This document shows positions 8,439-16,622 of a DNA stretch of 46,022 nt, one piece after another. The notes beneath the pieces are model-generated. The model searched no databases and was not told the DNA's origin. It saw nothing but the letters and a program-made list of their open reading frames with translations. The position numbers and the translations under genes were made by a program. Positions within the stretch are counted from its first letter, which is position 1. The number at the start of each line of letters is the position of its first letter. The stretch covers positions 1 to 46,022 of the forward strand of contig CAJJYX010000004.1 of assembly GCA_905197435.1 (NCBI GenBank), written 5' to 3'. The stretch is from an uncultured Bacteroides sp. (GTDB lineage Bacteria > Bacteroidota > Bacteroidia > Bacteroidales > Bacteroidaceae).

Positions 8439-10130
8439 TCAGTCTATTTGGTAAATTCCTATTGAGAGTTCTGGTACATCCAAATAAAGATGACCTTTGC
8501 GCGCTTTTAAGTTCTGTGTCCTACCCTTTGTCAGTATAGGAGTGATTGTTTTGAAACCACCGATATACTCCCGAACGGTTTTTACTCTCTTTCCTGACGG
8601 ATTGATACATATTAAAATGCGTTGACCGTTTTTTCGGCGCTCATATACCATCGGGTAAGCATTCTTTCCTTTCTGAAAAAATTCTATCTCACCACGACAG
8701 GCCAGTGCCGGATATTCCTTCCTCAACTTCAGCAAATGACGTACAAAATGAATTTGGGAAGCAGAATCCTGCTCCTGAGCAAACACATTCGGACGATCCC
8801 CCAAAGAATCTAAAGGTAAATAGAATTTATCGGGAGAAGCTGTTGAGAAACCGGCTCCAGGTGTAGTATCCCATTGCATGGGAGTACGGGAACCTGCACG
8901 GTTTCCACTGCCCAACATGCTCCCTTCCTTGTTGGGAAGCCCGTCTATGAAACGCATACCTATCTCATCACCATAATAGATACAGGGTACTCCGGGTTGG
9001 GTCAGGAAGAAAGCTATGGCTGTACGTATTTGTTCTTCCGTATCACGACGCCCGCAACGAATACGCTGAAAGTCATGATTTCCGGTTGGAATACATAAAT
9101 GCCCACTATTACCCGCTGCCTCCAGGCATTCGTACAGATTGCGGATGTACAAATCCGGATTCCCTACTCCACAAATATCGAAATAGCATGTATCCCGCCG
9201 GTAAGTTCCTATTTCATTAAACATCAGTTCTCTATATCCTGTTTTGCCGAAATGAATGATAAAATCCATCATAAATCCAACTTTCAATGCCTTTTGCGGA
9301 TTACTCCATTCGGCCAATAATATGCCTTCGGGATATAATTCTTGAAAGTGAGCACGAATTTCATGCCATAAAGCGGTAGTTCCAAACAAGTTCGGGTCGT
9401 TTTTCACCAATGAGCCAGCCATGTCTACCCGAAAGCCGTCACACCCCATCTGCATCCAGTAATCCATGATATGCATCAGTTCCCAACGAGTGGCGGTAGG
9501 TCCAGGAGCTGTCATTGGCTGTTCCCATGGATGTGCCGGATCCGGTTCTCCATATCCATAATTCAAAGCAGGCTGACAATCAAAGTAATTCTTTCGATAG
9601 GCTCCGTTACGTTCGAAGTTTCCTTTAACAAATCTGTCAGGGCATATCGTAGAATCGTTTGTCCAAATATAACGATTGGTATAGGCGTTCTGCTCCCGTT
9701 TTTGGGAATATTTGAACCAAGGAGACTGGTCGGACGAATGTCCTGCAACCAAATCAAGCACTACCCTTATGCCCCGGCGATGAGCTTCCTCAAAGAGCCT
9801 GCGCAAATCATCATTTGTGCCATAACGGGGAGCCACACGATAAAAATCTATTACATCATAACCTGCATCCATAAATGCCGAATGAAAACACGGGTTCAAC
9901 CAAATAGTGTTGCATCCCAATGAATGTATATAGTCCAAACGGCTAATAATACCTTGTATATCTCCGATACCGTCGCCATCCGTATCTTGAAAACTCTGGG
10001 GATAAATCTGATAGAATACCGCATCTTCAATCCAACGGGGTAATGGAAATTCTTTCTGTCCAGCTCGCAATAAGCAGACAAATAGCAAACTCGCTAAGCA
10101 ACTAATACATATTTTTTTCATAAAACACAA
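8439..10130 (-). CDS. GH13 alpha-glucosidase/alpha-amylase family enzyme
   Basis: The 563-residue protein has a signal peptide (MKKICISCLASLLFVCLLRAG; start may be the second Met, three codons in). All GH13 core motifs are intact: FYQIYPQSFQD, region I DLVAGHSSD, region II GFRVDMAG (nucleophile D236), region III LLAEWSNP (acid/base E274) and region IV PTGNHDFQR (D353). RTPMQWDTTPGAGFS is shared with trehalose synthases and oligo-1,6-glucosidases. A C-terminal beta domain completes the protein. It would hydrolyse or transglycosylate small alpha-glucosides in the periplasm, next to the GH65 enzyme. Linkage specificity cannot be read from sequence. A hairpin separates it from the upstream susD. 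Confidence 0.88.
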   Translation of the reverse strand: MCFMKKICISCLASLLFVCLLRAGQKEFPLPRWIEDAVFYQIYPQSFQDTDGDGIGDIQGIISRLDYIHSLGCNTIWLNPCFHSAFMDAGYDVIDFYRVAPRYGTNDDLRRLFEEAHRRGIRVVLDLVAGHSSDQSPWFKYSQKREQNAYTNRYIWTNDSTICPDRFVKGNFERNGAYRKNYFDCQPALNYGYGEPDPAHPWEQPMTAPGPTATRWELMHIMDYWMQMGCDGFRVDMAGSLVKNDPNLFGTTALWHEIRAHFQELYPEGILLAEWSNPQKALKVGFMMDFIIHFGKTGYRELMFNEIGTYRRDTCYFDICGVGNPDLYIRNLYECLEAAGNSGHLCIPTGNHDFQRIRCGRRDTEEQIRTAIAFFLTQPGVPCIYYGDEIGMRFIDGLPNKEGSMLGSGNRAGSRTPMQWDTTPGAGFSTASPDKFYLPLDSLGDRPNVFAQEQDSASQIHFVRHLLKLRKEYPALACRGEIEFFQKGKNAYPMVYERRKNGQRILICINPSGKRVKTVREYIGGFKTITPILTKGRTQNLKARKGHLYLDVPELSIGIYQID

Positions 10131-10144
10131 CTGATATAAAATAA

Positions 10145-10173
10145 GGGCTCTGTCTGTAATGAAAACAGAGCCC
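10145..10173 (-). terminator. Intra-operon hairpin after PUL1 susD
   Basis: GGGCTCTGT (10145-10153) pairs perfectly with ACAGAGCCC (10165-10173), 11-nt loop. Read on the minus strand the stem is followed by TTATTTTAT. It lies between susD and GH13, where a partial terminator would leave the enzymes less expressed than susC/susD. Confidence 0.6.
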
Positions 10174-10198
10174 CTATATCTATTAGCTTTACAGATAA

Positions 10199-11773
10199 TT
10201 ATTCATACTTATCACTATTCTGTGTCAACTCCGGATTGGCTTCCATTGCACTCAACGGAATAGGTAACAAAATCTTATAGGGTTCAGAAGCCGGTTTCTC
10301 ATAGCGCGCCTGACAATATTTATTAAAACGAACCATGTCATTACGACGTGAAGGACCATCCCAATAGAACTCATAACCACGTTCATTATATATCTTCTCT
10401 AAGGTTAGTTCATCCAAGGTATAGACACGGATACCACGTTTCTCACGTACGGCATTAATGTCCTGCAAGGCACCCTTCGCATCGTTATTACGCATCTTGG
10501 CTTCGGCACGCATCAAATAAACATCGGCAAGGCGGTAATATTGAAAGTCGTTCTCACTTTTATTGCCGTAAGTAGAGTTCGGGTCTGGCGCATATTTCAC
10601 TACGCGTGCACCTTGTGCTTCCGTTGAATTCTGTACGCTGAATTCAGGTGTATAGACCAAGTCAGTTCCGGTACGGTCTTTCAGTTTCTCGCCATCCAAA
10701 CCATACTGCTGTCCTACCAGAATACCTAAATTAAAACCTATCTGATCTATCAAACGATTGTCCTGATATCGGGGGTCTGTCGTATCCCAAGTATTCAAGA
10801 AATCAGGAGTCGTACAACACCCGTTCCACATGCCCTTGAAGGTTCCGAACGTCTGACTGTAGTGCAAAGTAATGTTCAGCCAGTCAATGCCTTTCAACCC
10901 TGCAGCCATATTATATATAATAGGCAGGATAGTTTCCGTCTGGTCTGAATAATTTTCATTGAAAGCCAAGTAAAGCTTCCAAAAATCATCGGCTAACTCG
11001 TATTTACCGGAATTAATAATATCATCACACAACGCAATGGTCTCTTCCCATTTTCCGATTCCATCGGTAAAGGTCGGAGCCGTTCCCGTATACACCTGAT
11101 TGTTCAGATAAAGTTTGGCCAGCAACATCTGAGCAGCCGCCCGCGTGATACGCCCATAAGGCACTTCGCCCTTTTCTTTCAACAAAGGGATGATCTCCTT
11201 CAGTTCGCTTTCTATACGTGTGATGGCTTGAGGGCGTTCCAAAATAATCGGTTTTTTAGAATAATCACTTTCTGTATATTCCCGCATGGGGAATTTGCCG
11301 AAACAATCCATCAAATGATACATACAAAGTGCACGGACAAAACGAGCCTCATTCATATATCCTTTCACCTCTTCTGTCTGCTGCAGTTTGCTCAAGTATT
11401 GCAGAGCTGTATTACACTTGGTTATGCCTATCATAAAGCTATTCCACGCATTCTTTATGTACGTGTTTTTGCTGTCATATTCATGTGTGAACAAAGTGCG
11501 GTAGTTGGCATTGTTCCAGTCCGTTCCGCGGGTAGGGAACAACATTTCGTCAGTCACACTCTCCATTACTAACCATACACCACTGCGACTCTGCAAGTCA
11601 CGCAGGTAAGCATAAACCGGAGCAACCAACATAGATGCGTTATTAGAGTCGGAAATAATACCCGAACTATCTTTTTCATTAAGGATCTCTTCTTTGAGAT
11701 CCGTACATCCTGCCATCATGAAACTGGCAAGAAATGTATAAATAACTAATATTTTTTTCATTGTAGTAATCAA
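10199..11773 (-). CDS. SusD/RagB-type glycan-binding outer membrane lipoprotein (PUL1)
   Basis: The 524-residue protein has a lipoprotein signal ending MMAGC (lipidated Cys23; Cys19 if the second Met is used). SusD landmarks are an N-terminal SusD-like region with tetratricopeptide helices (YLSKLQQTEEVKGYMNEARFVRALCMYHLMD), then FQYYRLADVYLMRAEAKMR and a C-terminal INAVREKRG / YNERGYEFYWDGPSRRNDMVRF segment. It caps the SusC transporter and helps bind the oligosaccharide. The start lies 7 nt after the SusC reading frame ends. Length is normal. Confidence 0.93.
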   Translation of the reverse strand: MITTMKKILVIYTFLASFMMAGCTDLKEEILNEKDSSGIISDSNNASMLVAPVYAYLRDLQSRSGVWLVMESVTDEMLFPTRGTDWNNANYRTLFTHEYDSKNTYIKNAWNSFMIGITKCNTALQYLSKLQQTEEVKGYMNEARFVRALCMYHLMDCFGKFPMREYTESDYSKKPIILERPQAITRIESELKEIIPLLKEKGEVPYGRITRAAAQMLLAKLYLNNQVYTGTAPTFTDGIGKWEETIALCDDIINSGKYELADDFWKLYLAFNENYSDQTETILPIIYNMAAGLKGIDWLNITLHYSQTFGTFKGMWNGCCTTPDFLNTWDTTDPRYQDNRLIDQIGFNLGILVGQQYGLDGEKLKDRTGTDLVYTPEFSVQNSTEAQGARVVKYAPDPNSTYGNKSENDFQYYRLADVYLMRAEAKMRNNDAKGALQDINAVREKRGIRVYTLDELTLEKIYNERGYEFYWDGPSRRNDMVRFNKYCQARYEKPASEPYKILLPIPLSAMEANPELTQNSDKYE

Positions 11774-11780
11774 TTAAAGG

Positions 11781-13229
11781 TTAAAAATCAATAGCTACAC
11801 CGAGACTAAAACTACGAGCCATAGGGTAAGTGGTCCAACCTATACCAAGTGAAGGTATGCCATTTGTATTGCGTCCTGCATTCACTTCCGGATCGTAACC
11901 GCTATAACCGGTCAGGACAAACAAATTGTTTCCTGTCAATGTCAAACGAACGTTGCTTACCCATTTATTTGACTTTAAAGGAATGTTATATCCCAGTGTC
12001 GCACTACTCAGACGAAGATATGAGCCATCCTCAATGTAACGGCTGGAATAGTCAAGCACATTATCAAAAGCCTCAGGCTGTTTGGTGGCATGCACCGTTG
12101 TGTTAAAGCCTTTGGAAAACAAACTGAGATTGTCCATTACATTGGCAAGGTTATTATAAATGTCATTCCCTACCACCCCGTTAAAGAACAAGCTCAGATC
12201 GAAATTCTTGTAAGAAAGGCTTGTATTGAAATTTATAGAGAAATCCGGTTGTGCATTTCCTATACACTTTTCCACTTTCTTTCCATTCTCATCCGTTTCG
12301 TACTTACTCATTCCATTTTCATCGAAACCGAGGAATTTATATCCCCAAAATGTACCGATAGGGTAACCACTCTTGATGACCTGTGATGTGAAACCATCAA
12401 TACCTGGTCCACTGGGCGTTCCGGTAGGTAAATAAGACATAGGCAAATCCTTTACTTCATTTTTTATCTTCGAGAAATTGACACCCATGCTCCAATGCCA
12501 GTCCTTATTGTCTATCAAAATTCCGTTCAATCCGATTTCCCATCCCTTATTAAGAATTCTCATATCGGACACATTGCTCCATACCTGAGTAGTAGGTGCC
12601 GGAGAAATGGAATACACCTCCAGTAAAACATCGCGTGTCGTCTTTGAGAAGTAATCGATCGTACCGCTCAACCGGTTGTTGAAAATCGAAAAATCAACAC
12701 CAATATTCAACTGCCCCGAACGCTCCCATTTCAAATCAGGATTCGGAGTGCGCTTCAAAGTGACTCCGGGCACAACCAATGTCCCCCCATCCAGAATAGC
12801 ACCTTCACTATTGCCGGTTCCCAACAGAATTTTTGAAATTTTGTTCGGTATTTCCTGATTACCGGTAATACCCCAACTGAAACGCAACTTCAAGTTATCA
12901 AAGAAGTTCAGTTCTTTGATAACTTTTTCTTCACTTATACGCCATGCCAATGCTGCTGACGGGAAAAAACCGTATTTATTGTTATCACCAAACTTAGTAG
13001 AGCCATCGGCACGGAAATTCACTGTTAACAGATACTTGTCCATCAAGTTATAGTTGATACGCCCGAAGAACGATTGGAGTTCATTGACCGTAATATTGGA
13101 GCTACCTTCTATCTGCTTGTTCTTACCGAAAGCAAAATCATAAATATAATCTATGTCATCTATCTCAAAACCATTTTCAGAGAAACCATAGCGATAATTG
13201 CGGAATTTCTGATAAGAATGACCGGCCAA
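11781..13229 (-). CDS. SusC-type TonB-dependent transporter, C-terminal part after a frameshift (PUL1)
   Basis: This 482-residue frame holds the C-terminal half of the outer-membrane beta-barrel: LQSFFGRINYNLMDKYLLTVNFR, FGDNNKYGFFPSAALAWR, WERSGQLNIGVDFSI, and the final barrel strand ending FSLGVAIDF. The ATG at 13229 is internal. The homologous reading continues upstream to about 13297 (FLIENYLTYNFNIG then SKHRFNLL), in a frame offset from the N-terminal part. With 13286-15091 it makes one ~1,100-residue SusC. As written, this half has no proper start or signal peptide. See the N-terminal entry and the frameshift finding. Confidence 0.85.
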   Translation of the reverse strand: MAGHSYQKFRNYRYGFSENGFEIDDIDYIYDFAFGKNKQIEGSSNITVNELQSFFGRINYNLMDKYLLTVNFRADGSTKFGDNNKYGFFPSAALAWRISEEKVIKELNFFDNLKLRFSWGITGNQEIPNKISKILLGTGNSEGAILDGGTLVVPGVTLKRTPNPDLKWERSGQLNIGVDFSIFNNRLSGTIDYFSKTTRDVLLEVYSISPAPTTQVWSNVSDMRILNKGWEIGLNGILIDNKDWHWSMGVNFSKIKNEVKDLPMSYLPTGTPSGPGIDGFTSQVIKSGYPIGTFWGYKFLGFDENGMSKYETDENGKKVEKCIGNAQPDFSINFNTSLSYKNFDLSLFFNGVVGNDIYNNLANVMDNLSLFSKGFNTTVHATKQPEAFDNVLDYSSRYIEDGSYLRLSSATLGYNIPLKSNKWVSNVRLTLTGNNLFVLTGYSGYDPEVNAGRNTNGIPSLGIGWTTYPMARSFSLGVAIDF

Positions 13230-13285
13230 TAAATTGAAACGGTGCTTGGAGCCTATATTAAAATTATAAGTCAGATAATTCTCTA

Positions 13286-15091
13286 TCAGAAAACTCTTTC
13301 CACATTGTTAATATCTACCGTACCTTTATCGGTCAGATAAATCAGCTCTGCATCCTGAGTTACTTTACGCGATGCCTTCATTTCATCGAAAGCTACATTC
13401 ATCTTGTATTTCAGGTCTTTCCAAATATCCAATGTCCCGGTGATGTTGGCAAGCAAACGGTCTGTTTCCGTCTTGTCATCCGTAAGGTTAATCATGGCTA
13501 CCGGATTACGTACATCTTTGCTCTTCTGGAAGTAACTTCCATCCTCATTATAGATAGGGTAGGTAGGGTTCACTTTTAAAGCAGACAATAGCACATCTCC
13601 TTCAAAACCACCGGATTCACCCAACGGAACACGCTGGTCGTTGGTACGTGTAGCGGTAATGCTGGCTTCGATATTCAAGCGATTATTCAGCGTTTTCTGA
13701 CTTATATAGAAACGCCCGGTATATTTCTTCATGCCCGTACGTTCCACAATACCTTCTTGGTCTTGAAACCCGAGTGACGCCCGGTAGTTTCCGCTCTTCA
13801 TGCCTCCACTTATGGAAAGATTATGATTATGTGAAAAAGCAGTCCGGAAAATCTCATTCTGCCAATTGGTATTGGCGCCTTTATCTTCAATCTCAATACC
13901 TTTTTCCGATGCGAACGAACGATATTGTGATGCGTTCAGCATAGGATACTGTTTAGGCAGAGACGAAATTGTCCCATAAGTCGAATAAGTAACTTTAGCC
14001 TTTCCTTCGGTTCCCTTTTTTGTTGTAATCATGATAACTCCATTGGCTCCACGTGCACCGTAAATAGCGGTTGCCGAAGCATCTTTCAAAACGTCGATAG
14101 ACTCTATATCGTCAGGGTTCAGAAAGTTTAGAGGATTCTTCGTTGCATTACTCCCTATACCCGATATGTCTGCCCCGGTAGGTTGTTGGTCTTCCGATGT
14201 ATCAAGAGGCACACCGTCTACTACATACAAAGGGTCTTGTCCGGAACGGATAGAGTTTGATCCACGTACACGGATCGTCACACCACCACCAGGCTCACCG
14301 CCATTATTGGTGATGTTCACACCGGATATACGCCCCTGTATCAGCTGTGAAGGAGAAGTGACCAATCCCTTGTTAAAGTCTTTTGATTTAACTACAGCTA
14401 CAGAACCGGTAAGATCACTCTTCTTCATAGTACCGTATCCCACTACCACCACTTCGTTCAGTTGTTCCGAGTCGCTTTCCATCAATATATTCATACCTAC
14501 GGCTGCTTTCAATTCCACCCGCTTATAGCCGACATACGAGAATATGAGTTTCTGACCGCTATTGACCTTTACAGAAAAATTACCGTTTATATCCGTAATA
14601 GCACCAATGGCAGTCCCCTTCACCTGTACACTTACCCCGATAAGCGGCTCTCCGTTTTCATCCTTTACTATACCGGTAGCTGTCATTTGCTGTTGAGTGT
14701 TTTGCTTGCTATCGTTTTTGGTAAAGATCAGAATCTGACGTGCAGAAATTTCATATTCCAAGGAAGTTCCTTTCAACAAAACACCCATCACTTCGTTGAT
14801 GGACGAGGTCGTAAGATTCATAGTCACTCTCTTATTCAGGTTGACCGTTTCACTGTTGTATACGAAAATGTATTTGCTTTGCTTTTCAATAATAGTCAAT
14901 ACTTCCTTGAAAGGCTTGTTGTTTACCTTAATAGTGATTTCTCCATTTTCTGTTACCGTTACCCCTATATTTTCTGTTGCATGGAGTACTTGCGAATACA
15001 TTCCTAGGAAAAATAAAATATAACTTGCCAATACAAGTTTATTCCGCAAAAAATGTGTATAATTGCAGAGATAATGTAGTTTAATCTTCAT
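13286..15091 (-). CDS. SusC-type TonB-dependent transducer with STN domain, N-terminal part (frameshifted, PUL1)
   Basis: The 601-residue frame begins with a signal segment (LASYILFFLGMYSQVLHA). An STN signalling domain follows (residues ~45-115, FKEVLTIIEKQSKYIFVYN). A carboxypeptidase-regulatory-like domain comes next (~135-215, GVSVQVKGTAIGAITDINGN). Then comes the TonB box/plug region (EVVVVGYGTMKKSDLTGSVA, DPLYVVDGVPL, VLKDASATAIYGARGANGVI). The frame stops at TGA (13286-13288) in mid-barrel. One missing base in the run GAAAGAGTTTTC (13289-13300) restores the fusion to 11781-13229. The STN domain marks this as a transducer that contacts a FecR anti-sigma, matching the adjacent fecR. Either a sequence error or a real inactivation. 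Confidence 0.88.
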   Translation of the reverse strand: MKIKLHYLCNYTHFLRNKLVLASYILFFLGMYSQVLHATENIGVTVTENGEITIKVNNKPFKEVLTIIEKQSKYIFVYNSETVNLNKRVTMNLTTSSINEVMGVLLKGTSLEYEISARQILIFTKNDSKQNTQQQMTATGIVKDENGEPLIGVSVQVKGTAIGAITDINGNFSVKVNSGQKLIFSYVGYKRVELKAAVGMNILMESDSEQLNEVVVVGYGTMKKSDLTGSVAVVKSKDFNKGLVTSPSQLIQGRISGVNITNNGGEPGGGVTIRVRGSNSIRSGQDPLYVVDGVPLDTSEDQQPTGADISGIGSNATKNPLNFLNPDDIESIDVLKDASATAIYGARGANGVIMITTKKGTEGKAKVTYSTYGTISSLPKQYPMLNASQYRSFASEKGIEIEDKGANTNWQNEIFRTAFSHNHNLSISGGMKSGNYRASLGFQDQEGIVERTGMKKYTGRFYISQKTLNNRLNIEASITATRTNDQRVPLGESGGFEGDVLLSALKVNPTYPIYNEDGSYFQKSKDVRNPVAMINLTDDKTETDRLLANITGTLDIWKDLKYKMNVAFDEMKASRKVTQDAELIYLTDKGTVDINNVERVF

Positions 15092-15204
15092 TATAATAGA
15101 TTTTGGTTATTAGTTTTTAATTTTCAAAGTCTGGGCTGGCAAATGGTGCGAACATTTTCCGGCCCTTTTTCATTTTTTCTTTCTCATATTCTAATCATAG
15201 GCAA

Positions 15205-16284
15205 TTATTTTTTATGTTTATCAATCAATATTACTTTTCTCTGTGTTCCATCCAGTTTTACAGGCGCTATCTTGGTAAGTCTGTCAAGTAATTCATCCAA
15301 AGGCACACTTATATCTAACTTACCATTAATATGTATCTTAGCCAGTTCATTCCAATCGTAATTGAAATTCGTATTGTAAATGTCTTCAAGCTTCTTGAGA
15401 ACACAGCTGAGCGGTTCATCCTCTATCTTCAGCAGGTTCTCTTTCCAACAAATATAAATAGTGGGATCTACATCACTGTTCAAACTTGACTTTTGGGTAG
15501 ATGAGTCGAATACATACCGTTGATTGGGAGATAATACGTGCCGACTGCCTCGTACAGATTCCACTTCCACCTTTCCAGAAATCAGCAACACAGACTGTTC
15601 CAATGCCTTAGGGTAAGCTGATATCAAGAACTCGGTTCCCAAAACTCCTATATTCATATTCGGGGTTTCTGTAACAAACCGTTTATTAGCATCAGGAGTT
15701 ACCTTTAGATATGCTTCTCCTTCCAAATAGACTTTTCTTTTTTCCTCTGCAAAATGTAGTGGGAAACAGAGCTTTGACTGTTCACGAACTGTTATCCGTG
15801 ACTTATCGGCAAGGATAACATCTGCTTTTGCTCCTACTGGTACAGCAAGTTGCAGATAAGCCTTTTCTTGTTCTGTAACCGACAGTTTGAAAGATGTACC
15901 ATTTATAGATTTAACCTCCACTTGATTGGTTTCGGCCACACAACGGACTTCTACCTGACTATCAAACACCACTTGTTGCTCTCCTAAAAATAATGAAATA
16001 TGATGTAAAGTATCCACATCCACCAACTCCGTCATCCTTGAGTAAAAATCTGACTGTAAATTCTTTTGAAAAAAAAGCCAACTTCCAACAGCAAGAACCA
16101 ATACCGAAGCTACCGCACACCATCTCCATGGCCAAGAATAACAGTGTGGACACGATATGGTTCTTTTTTCTATATTCTCCCACATTTCTTTTCTTTCACT
16201 CTCGGACAAAGAAGGTTCACCCGGCAAAATATGCTTCCGCAATAAATCCGAATGAACAAAATTTCCAAGTGTATCTTTACCCAT
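15205..16284 (-). CDS. FecR-family anti-sigma factor (PUL1)
   Basis: The 359-residue inner-membrane protein has a ~55-residue cytoplasmic N-terminus that would hold the ECF sigma. One transmembrane helix follows (residues ~56-74, CAVASVLVLAVGSWLFF). A periplasmic FecR domain comes next (VPVGAKADVILADKSRI, then VYLEGEAYLKV and IGVLGTEFLISAY). A C-terminal DUF4974-like segment (LEDIYNTNF, LLDRLTKIAPVKL) ends the protein and would touch the STN domain of SusC. It is directly upstream of the STN-type susC on the same strand (113-nt gap). Its partner sigma is most likely the gene at 5836-6453, at the opposite end of PUL1. Confidence 0.92.
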   Translation of the reverse strand: MGKDTLGNFVHSDLLRKHILPGEPSLSESERKEMWENIEKRTISCPHCYSWPWRWCAVASVLVLAVGSWLFFQKNLQSDFYSRMTELVDVDTLHHISLFLGEQQVVFDSQVEVRCVAETNQVEVKSINGTSFKLSVTEQEKAYLQLAVPVGAKADVILADKSRITVREQSKLCFPLHFAEEKRKVYLEGEAYLKVTPDANKRFVTETPNMNIGVLGTEFLISAYPKALEQSVLLISGKVEVESVRGSRHVLSPNQRYVFDSSTQKSSLNSDVDPTIYICWKENLLKIEDEPLSCVLKKLEDIYNTNFNYDWNELAKIHINGKLDISVPLDELLDRLTKIAPVKLDGTQRKVILIDKHKK

Positions 16285-16371
16285 TTCTTAATATGATATA
16301 ATTATGCTTCTATAGACAATACAGGTAAACTTTTTATTTGTACTCACTTAGTTGTAGTTTTCTATAAACTT

Positions 16372-16566
16372 CTTGAAAGTGCATTTTCGGCGAGCAAGAC
16401 CGACGCCAATATCATCTTGCATGACATACTATGTTCCGATACAGTTTCCACATACAAAGAAAAGAAATACCGGACCCTATCTGCAAAGGCATTGATGGGT
16501 ATGTCGGATTGCAAGAAGAAAGCATTGCTAACTAGGATGGATTGGGAATTTCTCACAAGTTCTTGA
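16372..16566 (+). pseudogene. Possible orphan 3' coding fragment
   Basis: In the 338-nt gap between fecR and the HTCS gene, one plus-strand frame stays open for ~65 codons with a gene-like amino-acid mix (SKTDANIILHDILC, then YKEKKYRTLSAKALMG) and ends at TGA 16564-16566. It has no plausible start codon at its left end, so it looks like the tail of a lost gene left at the boundary of the two PULs. I do not recognise the family. A 64-codon minus-strand frame over the same bases (16362-16556) looks less protein-like. Low confidence. Confidence 0.3.
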
Positions 16567-16597
16567 CTTTGGCTTTCGCTTCTTAAAATACATATTA

Positions 16598-16613
16598 TTT
16601 TTTTTGGGGGGGG
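16598..16613. repeat. T8-G8 homopolymer tract
   Basis: Eight T are followed directly by eight G, 9 nt past the HTCS stop codon. G8 runs are rare in this AT-leaning DNA and tend to slip in replication and sequencing. It lies outside any gene, so phase variation of a product is unlikely unless the HTCS C-terminus is mis-called. Confidence 0.7.
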
Positions 16614-16622
16614 AGGCGACGT

